Under the pieces are notes generated by a model, which was given only the letters and a program-made list of their open reading frames with translations, had not been told where the DNA came from and made no database searches. From Conchocele bisecta (taxonomy: Eukaryota; Mollusca; Bivalvia; Lucinida; Thyasiridae): a stretch of DNA of 64,000 bases. Made by a program: the position numbers and the translations under genes. Shown here piece by piece: positions 10,265-19,753 of this stretch (position 1 is the stretch's first letter; every line of letters starts with the position of its first letter). The stretch lies in assembly GCA_029237695.1 (NCBI GenBank), contig CM055273.1, forward strand, positions 62,485,968 to 62,549,967. The letters are read 5' to 3'.

Positions 10265-10312
10265 TCGGATTACTTTACTTTACATTAACATTACTTTCTT
10301 CACCATGCCGTA

Positions 10313-10708
10313 TTACACATCTACCCCCGGGAGACCCCCGGTTTCAGACTCCTGCTGAAACATATTCCCGCTGGTAGCAATTGGTGGCAAAACTGGTCTA
10401 GACTTCTTCAGGTAGTCCCATATATCGAACTGCTGCGAATTGTCTTCCGCCATGATTTGCGACGCCACCAAATCCGCTTTCACGTTGCTGAATGTATGTT
10501 TACATTTCACTGGCACCCCGCCTATTCCGACCGACTTGGCTCGGGTGTATTTTTCAGACGGCGATTGGTAGCGCGAGGAACCGGCCTTGGTGAATGATTG
10601 GCTGCCTCGTTGTGGGGAGTCGTTATGAGAGTTCGTGCCGCTGATCGTGACATGGTCCATCAGCCGGTTTACAGGTTCTATTTCGTTTGTAGCTTGTCGT
10701 TTTTGTTT
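10313..10708 (-). CDS. Antisense gene, exon 4 (terminal)
   Basis: A strong acceptor TTTACTTTTAG precedes AAACAAAAACGACAAGC (KQKRQ...). 132 codons including TAA. Begins in phase 0, matching exon 3. Encodes TNEIEPVNRLMDHVTISG ... FDIWDYLKKSRPVLPP and ends GLPGVDV. The ATG at 10660 is internal. Confidence 0.8.
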   Translation of the reverse strand, partial: KQKRQATNEIEPVNRLMDHVTISGTNSHNDSPQRGSQSFTKAGSSRYQSPSEKYTRAKSVGIGGVPVKCKHTFSNVKADLVASQIMAEDNSQQFDIWDYLKKSRPVLPPIATSGNMFQQESETGGLPGVDV

Positions 10709-13700
10709 CTAAAAGTAAATAAAATAATAATGAATATTCAGTTGGCGATGGTGTCTGGTTGTGTATGGACCTCCGCTGACAAAATGAGGCCTATACCTGT
10801 ACCAATTTCAACACAAGTAGATGCTGATCTCATTGCACATTCTAGCAGTCGACTCGGGATAAAATCATTTGGTTTAAGGATAATACCGATAGATTTCCAT
10901 GGCGCGTACCAGAAATACAGAATTGACTCACACGGTCAAGAATACTAGCGTTTTCACTGGATCGAGCGGACACGAAATCACAAGTGTATAAACATGTACT
11001 AGCTGGCCTGAGGGGAGCGGCACGGCGTTCTGCGCTGACAGAAAAAAAAGAGAACATACTTTTATTTAATATTTAAGGTTACAAAATAAAAAATAACTTG
11101 ACATCATTTGATTAGCAATGTACGTGTGTACATGTAATATATGGGATTTAGTACTAAACCCATTGACCCAGCCTTAAATGACCTTAGCTGTTAATAGGCC
11201 GTTAAACCCCAACAAACAAACAAAACATGGGTAAGTATGGCTGACACTGTAAGTATTCAAAGGAACATACACATAGTATGGGGACAGTGGAATAGTACTT
11301 AATCAAGGTGCATTATGGCGTGGTTACAACAACAACAACGTCGCCCACTCCAAAGTAAGTATTATTTGATAGTTTCCTTAATATGCAACGGATTTTGATG
11401 AAATATGGCGCAGCAAGCTCGTCTTCATGAGCTGCATTTGGTGGTCTATGGAGTTTGTCACAGACATATGTCGTTTTTGCGAAGAATCGATTTCCGTGTG
11501 GGGAGACACGGAAATCGATTCTTCGCAAAAACGACATAAGTCTGTGACAAACTCCATAGACCACCAAATAGACACGGACATCGATTCTTCGCAAAAACGA
11601 CATAAGTCTGTGACAAACTCCATAGACCACCAAATGCAGCTCATGAAGACGCGTTTGCTGCGCCATATTTCATCAAAATCCGTTACGTAATAAGGACACT
11701 ATAAAAGAATACGTACTTTGAATCGGTACGTGTTGTTGTTGTTAATGCCACGTGATCATACACCTTGTTAATGTTAATTAGCGAGTTCACATGTTGGGGT
11801 GTATGTGAAACGTAATAGCAAAGAGTGGATCTATAATGTAATAAGAGTGGATCTATAATGTAATAAGAGTGGATCTATAATGCAATACACTCAAACCAGC
11901 CTGCAAAACTGGAAACCTGGGGGCCGTTTCAATAAACTTCGTACGACTAAAATGTTCGTAAGTGCAAAATTATGATAGTCTGTAAATTTCACATTAACAT
12001 TGTTTTCCTGTAAATAATTATTGGATTTACATTTATTGAGCATAGGCTGCATATGCAGCCTATGCTCAATAAATGTAAATCCATAAATTGAAATTTACAG
12101 ACGATCTTAAATTTGCACTTACGAACATTTTAGTCGTATGAAGTTTAGTGAAATGGGCCCCAGATTGGGCCAGGTTAAGGGAGAACATGCCTTATACCAT
12201 ACACGGGCGGTTGTCATTTGATTTTACAAGAACAAAGCCCGAATCCGACACGACACGACACATGAATCCGAACGTCAACCATTATCTAAGCTAAATGAAT
12301 ATCAAGGTGCATGATCACGTGGTTACAACAACAACAATGTCGCCCACTCCAAAGTAAGTATTATTTGATATTTTCCTTAATATGCAATGGATTTTGATGA
12401 AATATGGCGCAGTAAACGCGTCTTCATGAGCTGCATTTGGTGGTCCAGGGAGTTTTGCACAGACTGATGTCGTTTTTACGTAGAATCGATTTCCGTGTAG
12501 AGACACGGAAATCGATTCTTCGCAAAAACGACATAATTTTGGGCGAAAATACAGAGACCACCAAATGCGTACTTTGAATCGGTACTTGTTGTTGTTATTA
12601 GTACCACGTGATCATACACCTTGCATATAATAGTATTGTTTTTTATTTTACAAACATACATCCATTGCAATTTGCAGCGGTATTTCATGGGTAGAGATGT
12701 GTTACTTTATTTCTACAATATGGGCCTCGAGGGAGACGCGATTGACAGTTTCGTTCTGAAACCGCCAAAATGCGTCACTCAGCCCGCAGTCCATAATATA
12801 TCCATACAATTTACACGTCTGCACTCATTGTTTTGCTGAATTAACCCTTAGCTTTCTGAATGAAATGTTGTCGTCTGCTGTTTATGTTTTATTTTCGATT
12901 TTTCTCGTCAAAAACATGGTTTGACAGCATTTTAGAATCATTTCCAATGGAAATGATTCTAAAGTGCTGTCACACCATGTTTTTATTGAGAAACAGAGCA
13001 AAAAAATAAAGCAACAGCAGACGACAGTTTTCGCGATCAGCAGGCTAAGGGTTAAATAGGAAGAACTAGCTTGCGCTTAGCCGATTGTGGTTGTGTTTTG
13101 CGAAACGGCACTGATTGCAATTGTAATCAATCAAACCTCGATAAGCTTGTGTATCAAAGGGGGTGGGCGGGGAAAAGTTTCACTAAACTTAGTACGACGA
13201 AAACTTTCGATAGTGTCCATCAAGTACAATTTCTAGACGATCCTAATTTTGCACTTACGAACATTTTATTCGTATGAAGTTTAGTGAAACGGCCCTCTGC
13301 ACTATTTAACAGGTGCATACGATGTTAAATTTATATTTAATCGACTTCCCGCGGGTTTGACATTAATACACGTACAGTGGGGTCAGCGTGTAAGTGCACA
13401 CACGAACGAACACGACAGGTTGGAACCAACCTGTCGTGTTCGTTCGTGTGTGCACTTACACGCTGACCCCACTGTATGCCCACAATAGCCATCACCTGTT
13501 TTGCCGCGTGAAGCTTGCAATTCGAGTATATCTGCTCGTTCCTCTGTTTGCCCTTTTTGGTCTTTGCCGCAAATTTCTCCTCCAGCGTCTGCGCCGTTTT
13601 CAACATGCCCGTCATAAACTTGTCAAGTTCTGCGAACAATGGATACATGGGGGATCTTACGTACGTGATGATTTACGTCACAGTCAGATCACGGTTCGTC

Positions 13701-16036
13701 CGCATGTACGAGGAGATAATCCTCGAGCTTTAGCTAGTGGATTATCGATCGTTCATGCCGACGTACGTGATCTGTGGTATAATATTCTCATGCCCATGCG
13801 TTGCCAATTGTGGTGTGTAAATGCAGAAACATAACTTTAACATGTAATAATTCCAGCACAAAAATATTTACACAATTCCCTAACATTTGATTGGCCCGTA
13901 GCAAGTCTCTGTCCAAAATTTATATCCCAGTAAACTCCCACGCCGAACTACTTTCCGTAACCGTGAGACGCAGTTAAAATAATTCTTAAGAAAACGGAAA
14001 AACACATTTTCTTGATGAATTTATTTCAAATGCTGGAATTATAAGGAATGAATGGCATTTTCTGTGGAATTTATCAGGGATATAAACTTGGAAAAGTCGC
14101 GGGAATACTGGACGAGGCCTTCCGGCCTTCGTCCAGTATTCCCGCGACTTTTCCAAGTTTATACCCCGATAAATTCCACAAAAAGGCCATTAATTTCTAT
14201 AATAACACTATGATAATGGTATTTACACATGCATTAAACGTGTTTACTGATTGCATAATCAAGGTGTATGATCACGTGCGTGGTTACAACAACAACAACG
14301 TCGCCCACTCCAAAGTAAGTATTCTTTGATATTTTCCTTAATATGCAACGAATTTTGATGAATTATGGCACAGCAAACGCGTCTTGAGCTGCATTTGGTG
14401 GTCTAGTGAGTTTGGCATAAACTTATGTCGTTGTTGCGAAGAATCGATTTCCGTGTTCTTCGCAAAAACGACAGAAGTTTGGGCAAAAATACAGAGACCA
14501 CCAATGCAACTTAACAAGACGCGTTTGGTGCGCCATATTTCATCAAAATCCGTTACGTAATAAGGACACTATAAAAGAATAAGTACTTTGAATCGTTACT
14601 TGTTGTTGTTGTTAGTACCACGTGATCATACACCTTGATAATACACGAGGCTATTCATAAGTGATATGTGGCTGTGATTGGGGCTTATGCGATTTATGAC
14701 CAGTGTATCCCGGATGATATAGCACACTTCTGTAGCCTGATAACGATCTATATTGCACGAAGCGTGGAGGGTGTTTCATTGATGGAATGGCGAACAAGTG
14801 CAGATCCTGATCAGACTGTGCGGATGTACAGTCTGATCTGGATCTACACTGATCGCAAAACCCATAAGCCCCAGAAGCCCGTTTCAATAAACTTCGTACA
14901 ACTAATTTGTTCGTACAAAAATTAAAAACGTTTACTTCACATACTAATGTGGTTCACTCATTGTGCCATTTTCCACCTACACGTAAGGGTAATTTACTCT
15001 GAAATACTCCATCAAAGAGTTCTCATTTGTTGTATGTTTTAGTTTTGTACTGACGAACCTATTAGTCGTACGAAGTTTAGTGAAACGGGGCCCCGTTCTC
15101 TGGGTATACAACTCCTGTTGTTTTACCACATACTATAATATCCCTACCACTGGAGGTTTACGGCGGTCTATTTTACACCGTGGATATTTTTGCCGGAGGG
15201 GAAGACATTGATCTGTTCATTACCGGTGATTATAATTGCAGAAGATTATTTTCCTTTGTTTTAAAGTTGAAACAATTGTCATCAAAGTATACGTGTAATT
15301 GCAAGGTCCGTTTTGTGAACATAAGACTCGGCTATTGTTTTACCGTCGTCACTGATGTTGTCGCTAAATTCACTACCGCTCGCGTCACTATCGTCGTCGG
15401 CACCTCGTCGGCCGACGGCCCGGAATGGCTGGTCGAACGGGTCGTCGCTGTCGGTCGCTTCGTCGTCGTCACCCGACGATTCGCTGAAATTAGAAATTAT
15501 AATATATAGTTAAGCGAAGATAATCGAGCGCATTTATACATGTGGATGTGACCCAGTTGGTCACGTGATGTTGGCCAAATAATATCAACAATATTGAGAT
15601 AAATGATGTGGTTGAATGTTTGTTTCTACGAGTAAGTCAGCCTATTGTTTCATTCGTACAGATCCAGTGCAGGCAGGTTGCATGTCATGTAAAGGTAGGT
15701 TTCACAGGACCCATACGAATTGTGAAAGTAGGAGAGAACGACCATGTTTGGAGATTTCGCTTAAGTTATTTTGGCACAGTCTTATTATTTGTGAACATGA
15801 AAACAAATGCAACGGATTTACACAGAGAGTTTGGCACAGACTTATGAAGTTTGGGTGAAAATACAGAGAACACCAACTGCAGCTTAACGAGACGCGTTTG
15901 ATGCGCCACTGTTTAGACATATTGAAGGTAAGAACAATAGCGAATTAGAGGGAATAAATACTAATTGTATTTGTTAGAAGCTAAATTAAATTGCCACTCA
16001 CCTGTCTGACGGATACTCAATGATCATGCCAGCCAT
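10313..16036 (-). CDS. Complete four-exon gene, 234-residue acidic/basic protein of unknown function
   Basis: Four exons on the - strand join in perfect phase: 16036-16002, 15483-15344, 13629-13496 and 10708-10313. The start ATG (16036) has an in-frame TAG three codons upstream; the stop is TAA at 10315-10313. Residues about 8-60 are strongly acidic and serine-rich (for example SESSGDDDEATDSDDPFD), residues ~60-125 are basic and helix-prone (LDKFMTGMLKTAQTLEEKF, then AAKTKKGKQRNEQ), and the C-terminal half is polar, with a short hydrophobic-aromatic block FDIWDYLKKSRPVLPP. There is no signal peptide or membrane segment; an intracellular, perhaps nuclear, protein is an inference from composition only. 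I do not recognise the family. The gene lies wholly inside the gap between pseudogene exons 13 and 14, on the opposite strand; its introns (518, 1714 and 2787 bp) are full of MITEs. Confidence 0.8.
11303..11767. mobile_element. GATCACGTGGTTAC MITE
   Basis: Left end CAAGGTGCATTATGGCGTGG then GTTACAACAACAACAACG; right end CACGTGATCATACACCTTG. It contains several inverted 45-bp blocks around GAATCGATTTCCGTGT, one of them duplicated, so this copy is longer than the others (465 bp). It lies in intron 3 of the antisense gene. Confidence 0.85.
11823..11886. repeat. Short tandem repeat, 22-bp unit x3
   Basis: Three copies of AGAGTGGATCTATAATGTAA TA. Confidence 0.8.
11917..12163. mobile_element. GGGCCCGTTTCAC MITE
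   Basis: Complete copy in intron 3 of the antisense gene; central palindrome TTGAGCATAGGCTGCATATG and complement. Confidence 0.85.
12303..12623. mobile_element. GATCACGTGGTTAC MITE
   Basis: Ends CAAGGTGCATGATCACGTGG and CCACGTGATCATACACCTTG; 321 bp with a TTCCGTGTAGAGACACGGAA central hairpin. Confidence 0.85.
12841..13054. mobile_element. TTAACCCTTAG MITE
   Basis: Ends TTAACCCTTAGCTTTCTGAA and CAGCAGGCTAAGGGTTAA, with GTCGTCTGCTGTT near the left end, its complement near the right, and a central hairpin GAATCATTTCCAATGGAAAT. Confidence 0.85.
13170..13297. mobile_element. GGGCCCGTTTCAC MITE, internally deleted
   Basis: Both ends are recognisable (AAAAGTTTCACTAAACTTAG; GTATGAAGTTTAGTGAAACG) but the central palindrome is missing. 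Confidence 0.7.
13373..13476. repeat. Perfect 104-bp palindrome
   Basis: Arms of ~50 bp starting TACAGTGGGGTCAGCGTGTA, mirrored at the right as GCTGACCCCACTGTA. It is TA-flanked with CAGTGG ends, in the style of a pogo/Tc1-like MITE. It lies 20 bp downstream of the exon 3 donor of the antisense gene. Confidence 0.85.
13496..13629 (-). CDS. Antisense gene, exon 3
   Basis: Acceptor TTGTTCGCAG, donor GTGATG. Phase: completes Glu (G+AA) and ends phase 0 at AAACAG. Encodes LDKFMTGMLKTAQTLEEKF ... KGKQRNEQIYSNCKLHAAKQ, a basic, helix-prone segment. Confidence 0.85.
13656..13780. repeat. Foldback repeat with a conserved loop (copy 1)
   Basis: CGTACGTGAT...CAGATCACGG at left and CGTACGTGATCTG at right enclose GTTCGTCCGCATGTACGA and CGAGCTTTAGCTA. 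A second copy lies at 61873-61950. Located in intron 2 of the antisense gene. Confidence 0.6.
13847..14203. mobile_element. GGAATGAATGG MITE, full copy
   Basis: Left TAATTCCAGCACAAAAATAT; inner perfect hairpin AAGTCGCGGGAATACTGGAC / GTCCAGTATTCCCGCGACTT around GAGGCCTTCCGGCCTTC. Confidence 0.85.
14260..14637. mobile_element. GATCACGTGGTTAC MITE
   Basis: Ends CAAGGTGTATGATCACGTGC and CCACGTGATCATACACCTTG; typical interior (CGTCGCCCACTCCAAAGTAA; TACTTGTTGTTGTTGTTAGT). Confidence 0.85.
14664..14870. repeat. CCAGTGTAGATCC dispersed repeat
   Basis: Contains GGGGCTTATGCGATTTATGA, CCAGTGTATCCCGGATGATA and the inverse half GATCTACACTGATCGCAAAA; intron 2 of the antisense gene. Confidence 0.65.
14871..15095. 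mobile_element. GGGCCCGTTTCAC MITE, diverged interior
   Basis: Ends CCCGTTTCAATAAACTTCGT and CGAAGTTTAGTGAAACGGGG; the usual TTTACATTTATTGAGC interior is replaced by unrelated sequence. Confidence 0.7.
15344..15483 (-). CDS. Antisense gene, exon 2 (acidic domain)
   Basis: Acceptor TAATTTCAG, donor GTAAAA. Begins phase 2 (completes Ser, AG+C) and ends phase 1 (G). Encodes ESSGDDDEATDSDDPFDQPF, then RAVGRRGADDDSDASGSEFS and DNISDD. GC-rich codons stand out against the AT-rich flanks on both sides. Confidence 0.85.
15608..15858. other. Part of intron 1 of the antisense gene; nothing assigned
   Basis: Two overlapping open frames on the + strand have no family resemblance and no splice signals that fit. 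The segment GTTTGGCACAGACTTATGAA near 15830 resembles interior sequence of the GATCACGTGGTTAC MITE family, suggesting a decayed copy. Confidence 0.35.
16002..16036 (-). CDS. Antisense gene, exon 1 (start)
   Basis: ATG at 16036, then AGMIIEYPSD; donor GTGAGT. An in-frame TAG lies at 16045-16043, so this ATG is the likely start unless the TATAG at 16047-16043 is used as an acceptor. Confidence 0.7.
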
Positions 16037-16310
16037 GATAGGCTATACATGCACTTCAAACAAGCCACACGTCTGTACCGTCAGGAGGACGTCCATAGCA
16101 ATAGTCTGACGTTACCGCAACGTTTTAGTTGCTATGCGAACTACGTCACGTTATCAACGTCACATATTACTTATCCGTGTGTTGCCGTATGTTTAGATGT
16201 ACAACTCGCTGTCGATTTAGATTATGCACCGTTAGTAATTCATAACAAAACATCGCGTGTACGTTTGTTAGGTTTGCGGCGGCTTTCAGCTGCGCCGAAA
16301 ACCTATTGTT
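16037..16310 (-). promoter_or_regulatory. Candidate promoter region of the antisense gene
   Basis: Within ~130 bp upstream of the ATG lie TGACGTTA (16108-16115), TACGTCAC (16142-16149) and ACGTCAC (16157-16163), CRE/ATF-like half sites closer together than chance would suggest. No TATA box is evident. Purely sequence-based. Confidence 0.3.
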
Positions 16311-17013
16311 TTCGTTTTCTTTTTTTTTTTTATTCAGCCGTTCAGTCTACAGCCCAAACCGCTGGTCGGATCGACTTCAAATTTTGCATGCCGATTCGGA
16401 TCAAGTGTGAGTCGAGACTTAGATATTTTCAGAAATCTCTTAATGCTACTTGCCACTAAACCTGAAGTGACGTCATACTTTCTATAACTTGCTTATTTTC
16501 CAACCGATTTCAAAAATTCTTTTTGCATTGGAAAGCTGACAAAAGTCTCTATCTCGAACTTGCTGACAGTGCTCGGCTGTCTGGTCAAATAAGAGAGCTA
16601 TAGGCATTTGAAGTTAACAAATGTACATACTTTTCAACGATTTTGCCGAATTGTTGCCGAATTTCGGCTGATAACGGGTGGTCTTTACAAACGTTTTCCA
16701 ATTTGTACAGTACTGTCAGCAACATAATTTCTTGCCAGGGTGATAGGGGAGTGTCAGCCGCATGAAAGATGATAATTTTCAGAGCTATATCTTGACTACT
16801 GACGGCTCTATTCGATGTCAAAGATGAACGTATTTTTTCAAGTTTTCAAAATAGATCAAACGGATGTGACGGCAGCTTCGTTATTTATCATTCGATTTCA
16901 ATTGTTTTTGCTGTAGTCGATATTTCAGTCCTTTAGCTAAAACTTTGGCTGAGGATCGAACCCGGTATCCCTCGCTCCGAATCCATCGCTCTACCTCTAA
17001 GCTAACCGGCCCC
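16311..17013 (-). mobile_element. tRNA-headed retroposon (SINE-like) with A-rich tail
   Basis: On the - strand the head at 17013-16940 reads CCGGTTAGCTTAGAGGTAGA GC ... CCGGGTTCGATCCTCAGC, an A-box/B-box pair as in a tRNA, but the acceptor stem does not pair, so it is not a working tRNA gene. About 700 bp later the element ends in an A-rich tail (T-rich at 16311-16331 on the + strand). A short open frame inside (16632-16745) looks exon-like but is judged part of the element. Confidence 0.5.
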
Positions 17014-17616
17014 ACATCGGTGTGATGATGCGAACACAATAATGTTGGACTGTTTATTCTAAAACTTCAGAAATTCTTTTTGCAACCGATAGTTTACACC
17101 TTGGGCTAAAGCTTAGTTACACATGAAATCAATGTTTGAGGCTCAAACCGTTGATGCAGCTCAAGCTGCTCTAGTTATATTTCTTTTTCATTTGTTCCCT
17201 ATTTAGTAATGAAGAAAATCAATAATCTATTTGTAAAAGTAAAATATGCAATGATTTTGAAATCAGGGGGTGTAGTATGCTTTAGACACAAAGCTTATCT
17301 GGAGCTCTGTGTAAATCCGATGATTCAAACTCTCTGATTGGGAGTAGATTTTTCTGATGGAGCCGATAGAATGAGCTGACATGTGAACTCACGCCCGGCG
17401 GTGAATGGCATTGATAAATACAAATCAACAATTGATTACAACAATATCGAAGGTGTTCGAGCCAATTCCCACCCTTAAATATAAGACGAACGAATGAATG
17501 ATTTTAACAATATGTCAACATATCACACAGACGCACATACGCACACACGCAAACGCGCGCATACAAGCGAAAGCAATGCCACTGGAGTGTACAATTAGGC
17601 AATAGCTATTACTACC

Positions 17617-17991
17617 AGGGGCGTAGCCAGGGACAAATTTCTGATACGCACACATATCAAATGGTAGAACATTGGGTGAGCATGGATCACTCGTCGACCT
17701 AGCGAAGTGAGGGAGAGTGCTAGGGGGGTCCGTGGGCATGCCCCCCGTATTTTTTATGAAACGGAGATCCTATCTAACGAGTTTTCTTGCATTATTTACA
17801 GCACCATTTGTTTGTAATCGACATGTACGTTTGATACAAAATGCGTTCTGTTCCAGACTCAATGGCAACCCCCCCCCACCACCCCCAAGATTGTATTGCA
17901 TATTTAGAAAAATAAGCCTTTCTTTTTTTAATTCTTTTATTTTTTCTCGTACGCACGTGCGTACGTGCGTATGCCTGGCTACGCCACTGAC
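17617..17991. mobile_element. GTAGCCAGG MITE
   Basis: Ends CAGGGGCGTAGCCAGG and CCTGGCTACGCCACTG; interior with GGGGGGTCCGTGGGCATGCC and a C-rich run near 17868-17886. Same style as the 18658 insertion. Confidence 0.8.
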
Positions 17992-18185
17992 TACATGTAG
18001 TACATGTATACACGCGGCCATAATATTAACAATAATTCCATGCATGACTCCGCCATTGATACACGTGTCGTGGCTTTATGCGTATGCCAATCCATTCTCA
18101 CGGTTAGAGGAAGACTGTTTGCATGCGCCTTTGGTATACTTACTTATATGAATGGCTTTATTTGTTTCTTTGTCAACATTCCCAG

Positions 18186-18290
18186 GTGAGCGGAGAGACG
18201 GTGTATGCGGACGATGAGCCGGAACATGACGGTCAGCTGTACGCCGCATTCGTCACCACCATCCAGTATGTTGACACCTCTGCTGCACTG
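18186..18290 (+). pseudogene. Pseudogene exon 14 with deletion and dead donor
   Basis: Acceptor TTCCCAG, then [35 protein letters not shown]. Compared with intact exon 14 (123 nt) it lacks 18 nt, the codons covering the QANA segment, and the donor GTACGT is ATACGT. Confidence 0.85.
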
Positions 18291-18516
18291 ATACGTAGCA
18301 GATACCGCAGCGGATCTAGGGCCGTTTCATTGCAATGGCAATTTTATCAGCCTACATGTATAGCCCATAATAGTCATGGGCGGTGTGAAGTTTGCACTGC
18401 CATCGCAGATCGCAAATCAACATTCAAATCGAATGTCGAGTTGAATGTAGAGCTGAAAAGTTATCGCATGTAGACATGACGGACATATGTTGGATTCACA
18501 ATGTAATATTATAATA

Positions 18517-18550
18517 CACCATCCAGAATAGTGACTCAGCTGCTGTGCTG
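18517..18550 (+). pseudogene. Partial duplicate of the 3' end of exon 14
   Basis: CACCATCCAGAATAGTGACT CAGCTGCTGTGCTG aligns without gaps to the last 34 nt of the exon at 18186-18290 and keeps a GT donor (GTATCG). Confidence 0.6.
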
Positions 18551-18603
18551 GTATCGTCCAAACAATTGGTGCGGTTACACATAGCTATCGTGTCTTTCCC
18601 CAG

Positions 18604-18895
18604 CTAACGGCTGCGGACATCCCCGCGGGGTCCATGAATGACGTCACAACACACATCAGGCCCGTAGCTAGACCTGTTTGAAGGGGGGTGGGGGGGGGTG
18701 GGGGGGGGGGGGGGGGTCGTTTCGAAAGCCCAATGGGCCTGAGGTATATAGGGGGGTCCTAAAAAAGTGGACCTCGATGCTAAAAAAGTGTACTTCGAGA
18801 CTGGGCGGGGGAGGAATTCAACGACCGCTCCGACCCTCCCCCTGGCTACGGGCCTGCGCATCGACCAACCCGGCCAGTCACATATACCTGACGAG
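18604..18895 (+). pseudogene. Pseudogene exon 15, 5'-truncated and split by a MITE
   Basis: Coding parts are 18604-18657 ([18 protein letters not shown]) and 18863-18895 (DQPGQSHIPDE), followed by GTAATA. Joined, they match the last 29 residues of intact exon 15 in length and frame. The first eight codons of the exon (SRPGVVKV in the intact gene) are missing; an AG lies directly before the CTA codon. Confidence 0.85.
18658..18862. mobile_element. GTAGCCAGG-type MITE inside pseudogene exon 15
   Basis: Ends AGGCCCGTAGCTAG and CTGGCTACGGGCCT are inverted; a G-run lies at 18678-18716. CATC occurs immediately before the element and again at 18859-18862, a likely target-site duplication with three extra bases (GCG) at the right junction. 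Confidence 0.8.
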
Positions 18896-18913
18896 GTAAT
18901 AACAATCGGTGTT

Positions 18914-19309
18914 ATCAAGATGTATGATCACGTGGTTACAATAGCAACAACACTTGCTGAAAGTGTTGAAAGCGCGCCCACTCCAAAGTAAGTTTTCTTT
19001 TGATATTTTCCTTAATACTCAACGGATTTTAATGAAATATGGCCCAGCATGAGCTGCATTTGGTGGTCCTGGGAGTTCGACACAGACGTTTTTGTGAAGA
19101 ATCGATTTCCGTGTCTGTATACATAAGTTTGGGCCAAAGAACCGAGTCAACCAAAATGCACCTCAACAAGACGAGTTTGATGCACCATATTTCATCACAA
19201 TCCGTTACATAATAAGGAAACAATAAAAGAATACGTACTTTGAATCTGAGGGTTTCTGGAAGTTTCAGTACTTGTTGTTGTTGTTGTAACCACGTGATCA
19301 TACACCTTG
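18914..19309. mobile_element. GATCACGTGGTTAC MITE, diverged
   Basis: Ends CAAGATGTATGATCACGTGG and CACGTGATCATACACCTTG. It begins about 20 bp after the dead exon 15 donor. Confidence 0.8.
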
Positions 19310-19420
19310 GTTATTCCAATACATACATATGTAACATTTATATACACATATTCAACATAAAACACTTAGACAACATAATTAGGTTTTAACTGTAACAATA
19401 TAAATCACCACTTGATGAAT

Positions 19421-19478
19421 TTACATTTATTGAGCATAGGCTGCATATGCAGCCTATGCTCAATAAATGTAAATCCAC
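19421..19478. repeat. Stand-alone 58-bp palindrome
   Basis: ATTTACATTTATTGAGCATA GGCTGCATATGC with its complement: the central hairpin of the GGGCCCGTTTCAC family without the ends. Confidence 0.8.
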
Positions 19479-19557
19479 TGTGCTGAGCAATTGCGACAAG
19501 ACATCTCACAACAATATACTTACTCGTTTTTATTTTTATTTTTGTTTAGATCTGTGT

Positions 19558-19753
19558 CTGATTTCACCAAAATTTCAAAGTATGCTTATCTTGCTAAATA
19601 CTCTTTGAAGGAGAAATTTTCAAATTAAGGAGAAATTTATTAATTTTTATTGTACTGAATTTATTACATTATCACAGCGATTTTGACTGTGATAATGTAA
19701 TAAATACAGAATAATAATTCTGCATACGTGTAAGCATCAAATATATGCGTCAG
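19558..19753. mobile_element. TATAC MITE, copy 4 (3' truncated)
   Basis: Starts CTGATTTCACCAAAATTTCA and keeps the CACAGCGATTTTGACTGTG hairpin; stops at ATCAAATATATGCGTCAGTC. Confidence 0.75.

Larger units (their letters stand above)
1200..18895 (+). pseudogene. Degenerate tandem copy of the aldehyde oxidase/xanthine dehydrogenase gene
   Basis: Five exon remnants match exons 1, 2, 13, 14 and 15 of the intact gene at 29.7-63 kb, in the same order and orientation. Exons 3-12 (second iron-sulfur domain and whole FAD domain) and everything after exon 15 were not found. Exons 2 and 15 are each split by a MITE; exon 14 lacks six codons and its splice donor reads AT instead of GT. Surviving coding stretches are still close to the intact gene (48 of 55 residues the same in exon 13 by eye), so the duplication or its decay is not very old. 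The gap between exons 13 and 14 contains a complete antisense gene. This is best read as a dead tandem duplicate; two separate fragments of different copies is the alternative. Confidence 0.85.

Noticed and set aside
16585..16821. Minus-strand frame resembling an exon (YKLENVCKDHPLSAEIRQQF) with a GTATGT donor
   Set aside because: It lies inside the tRNA-headed retroposon, its phase does not join the MAGMIIEYPSD exon, and the acceptor is poor.
16935..17013. Functional tRNA gene on the - strand
   Set aside because: A and B boxes are present but the two ends do not pair as an acceptor stem and the T stem has a mismatch; a SINE head is the better reading.
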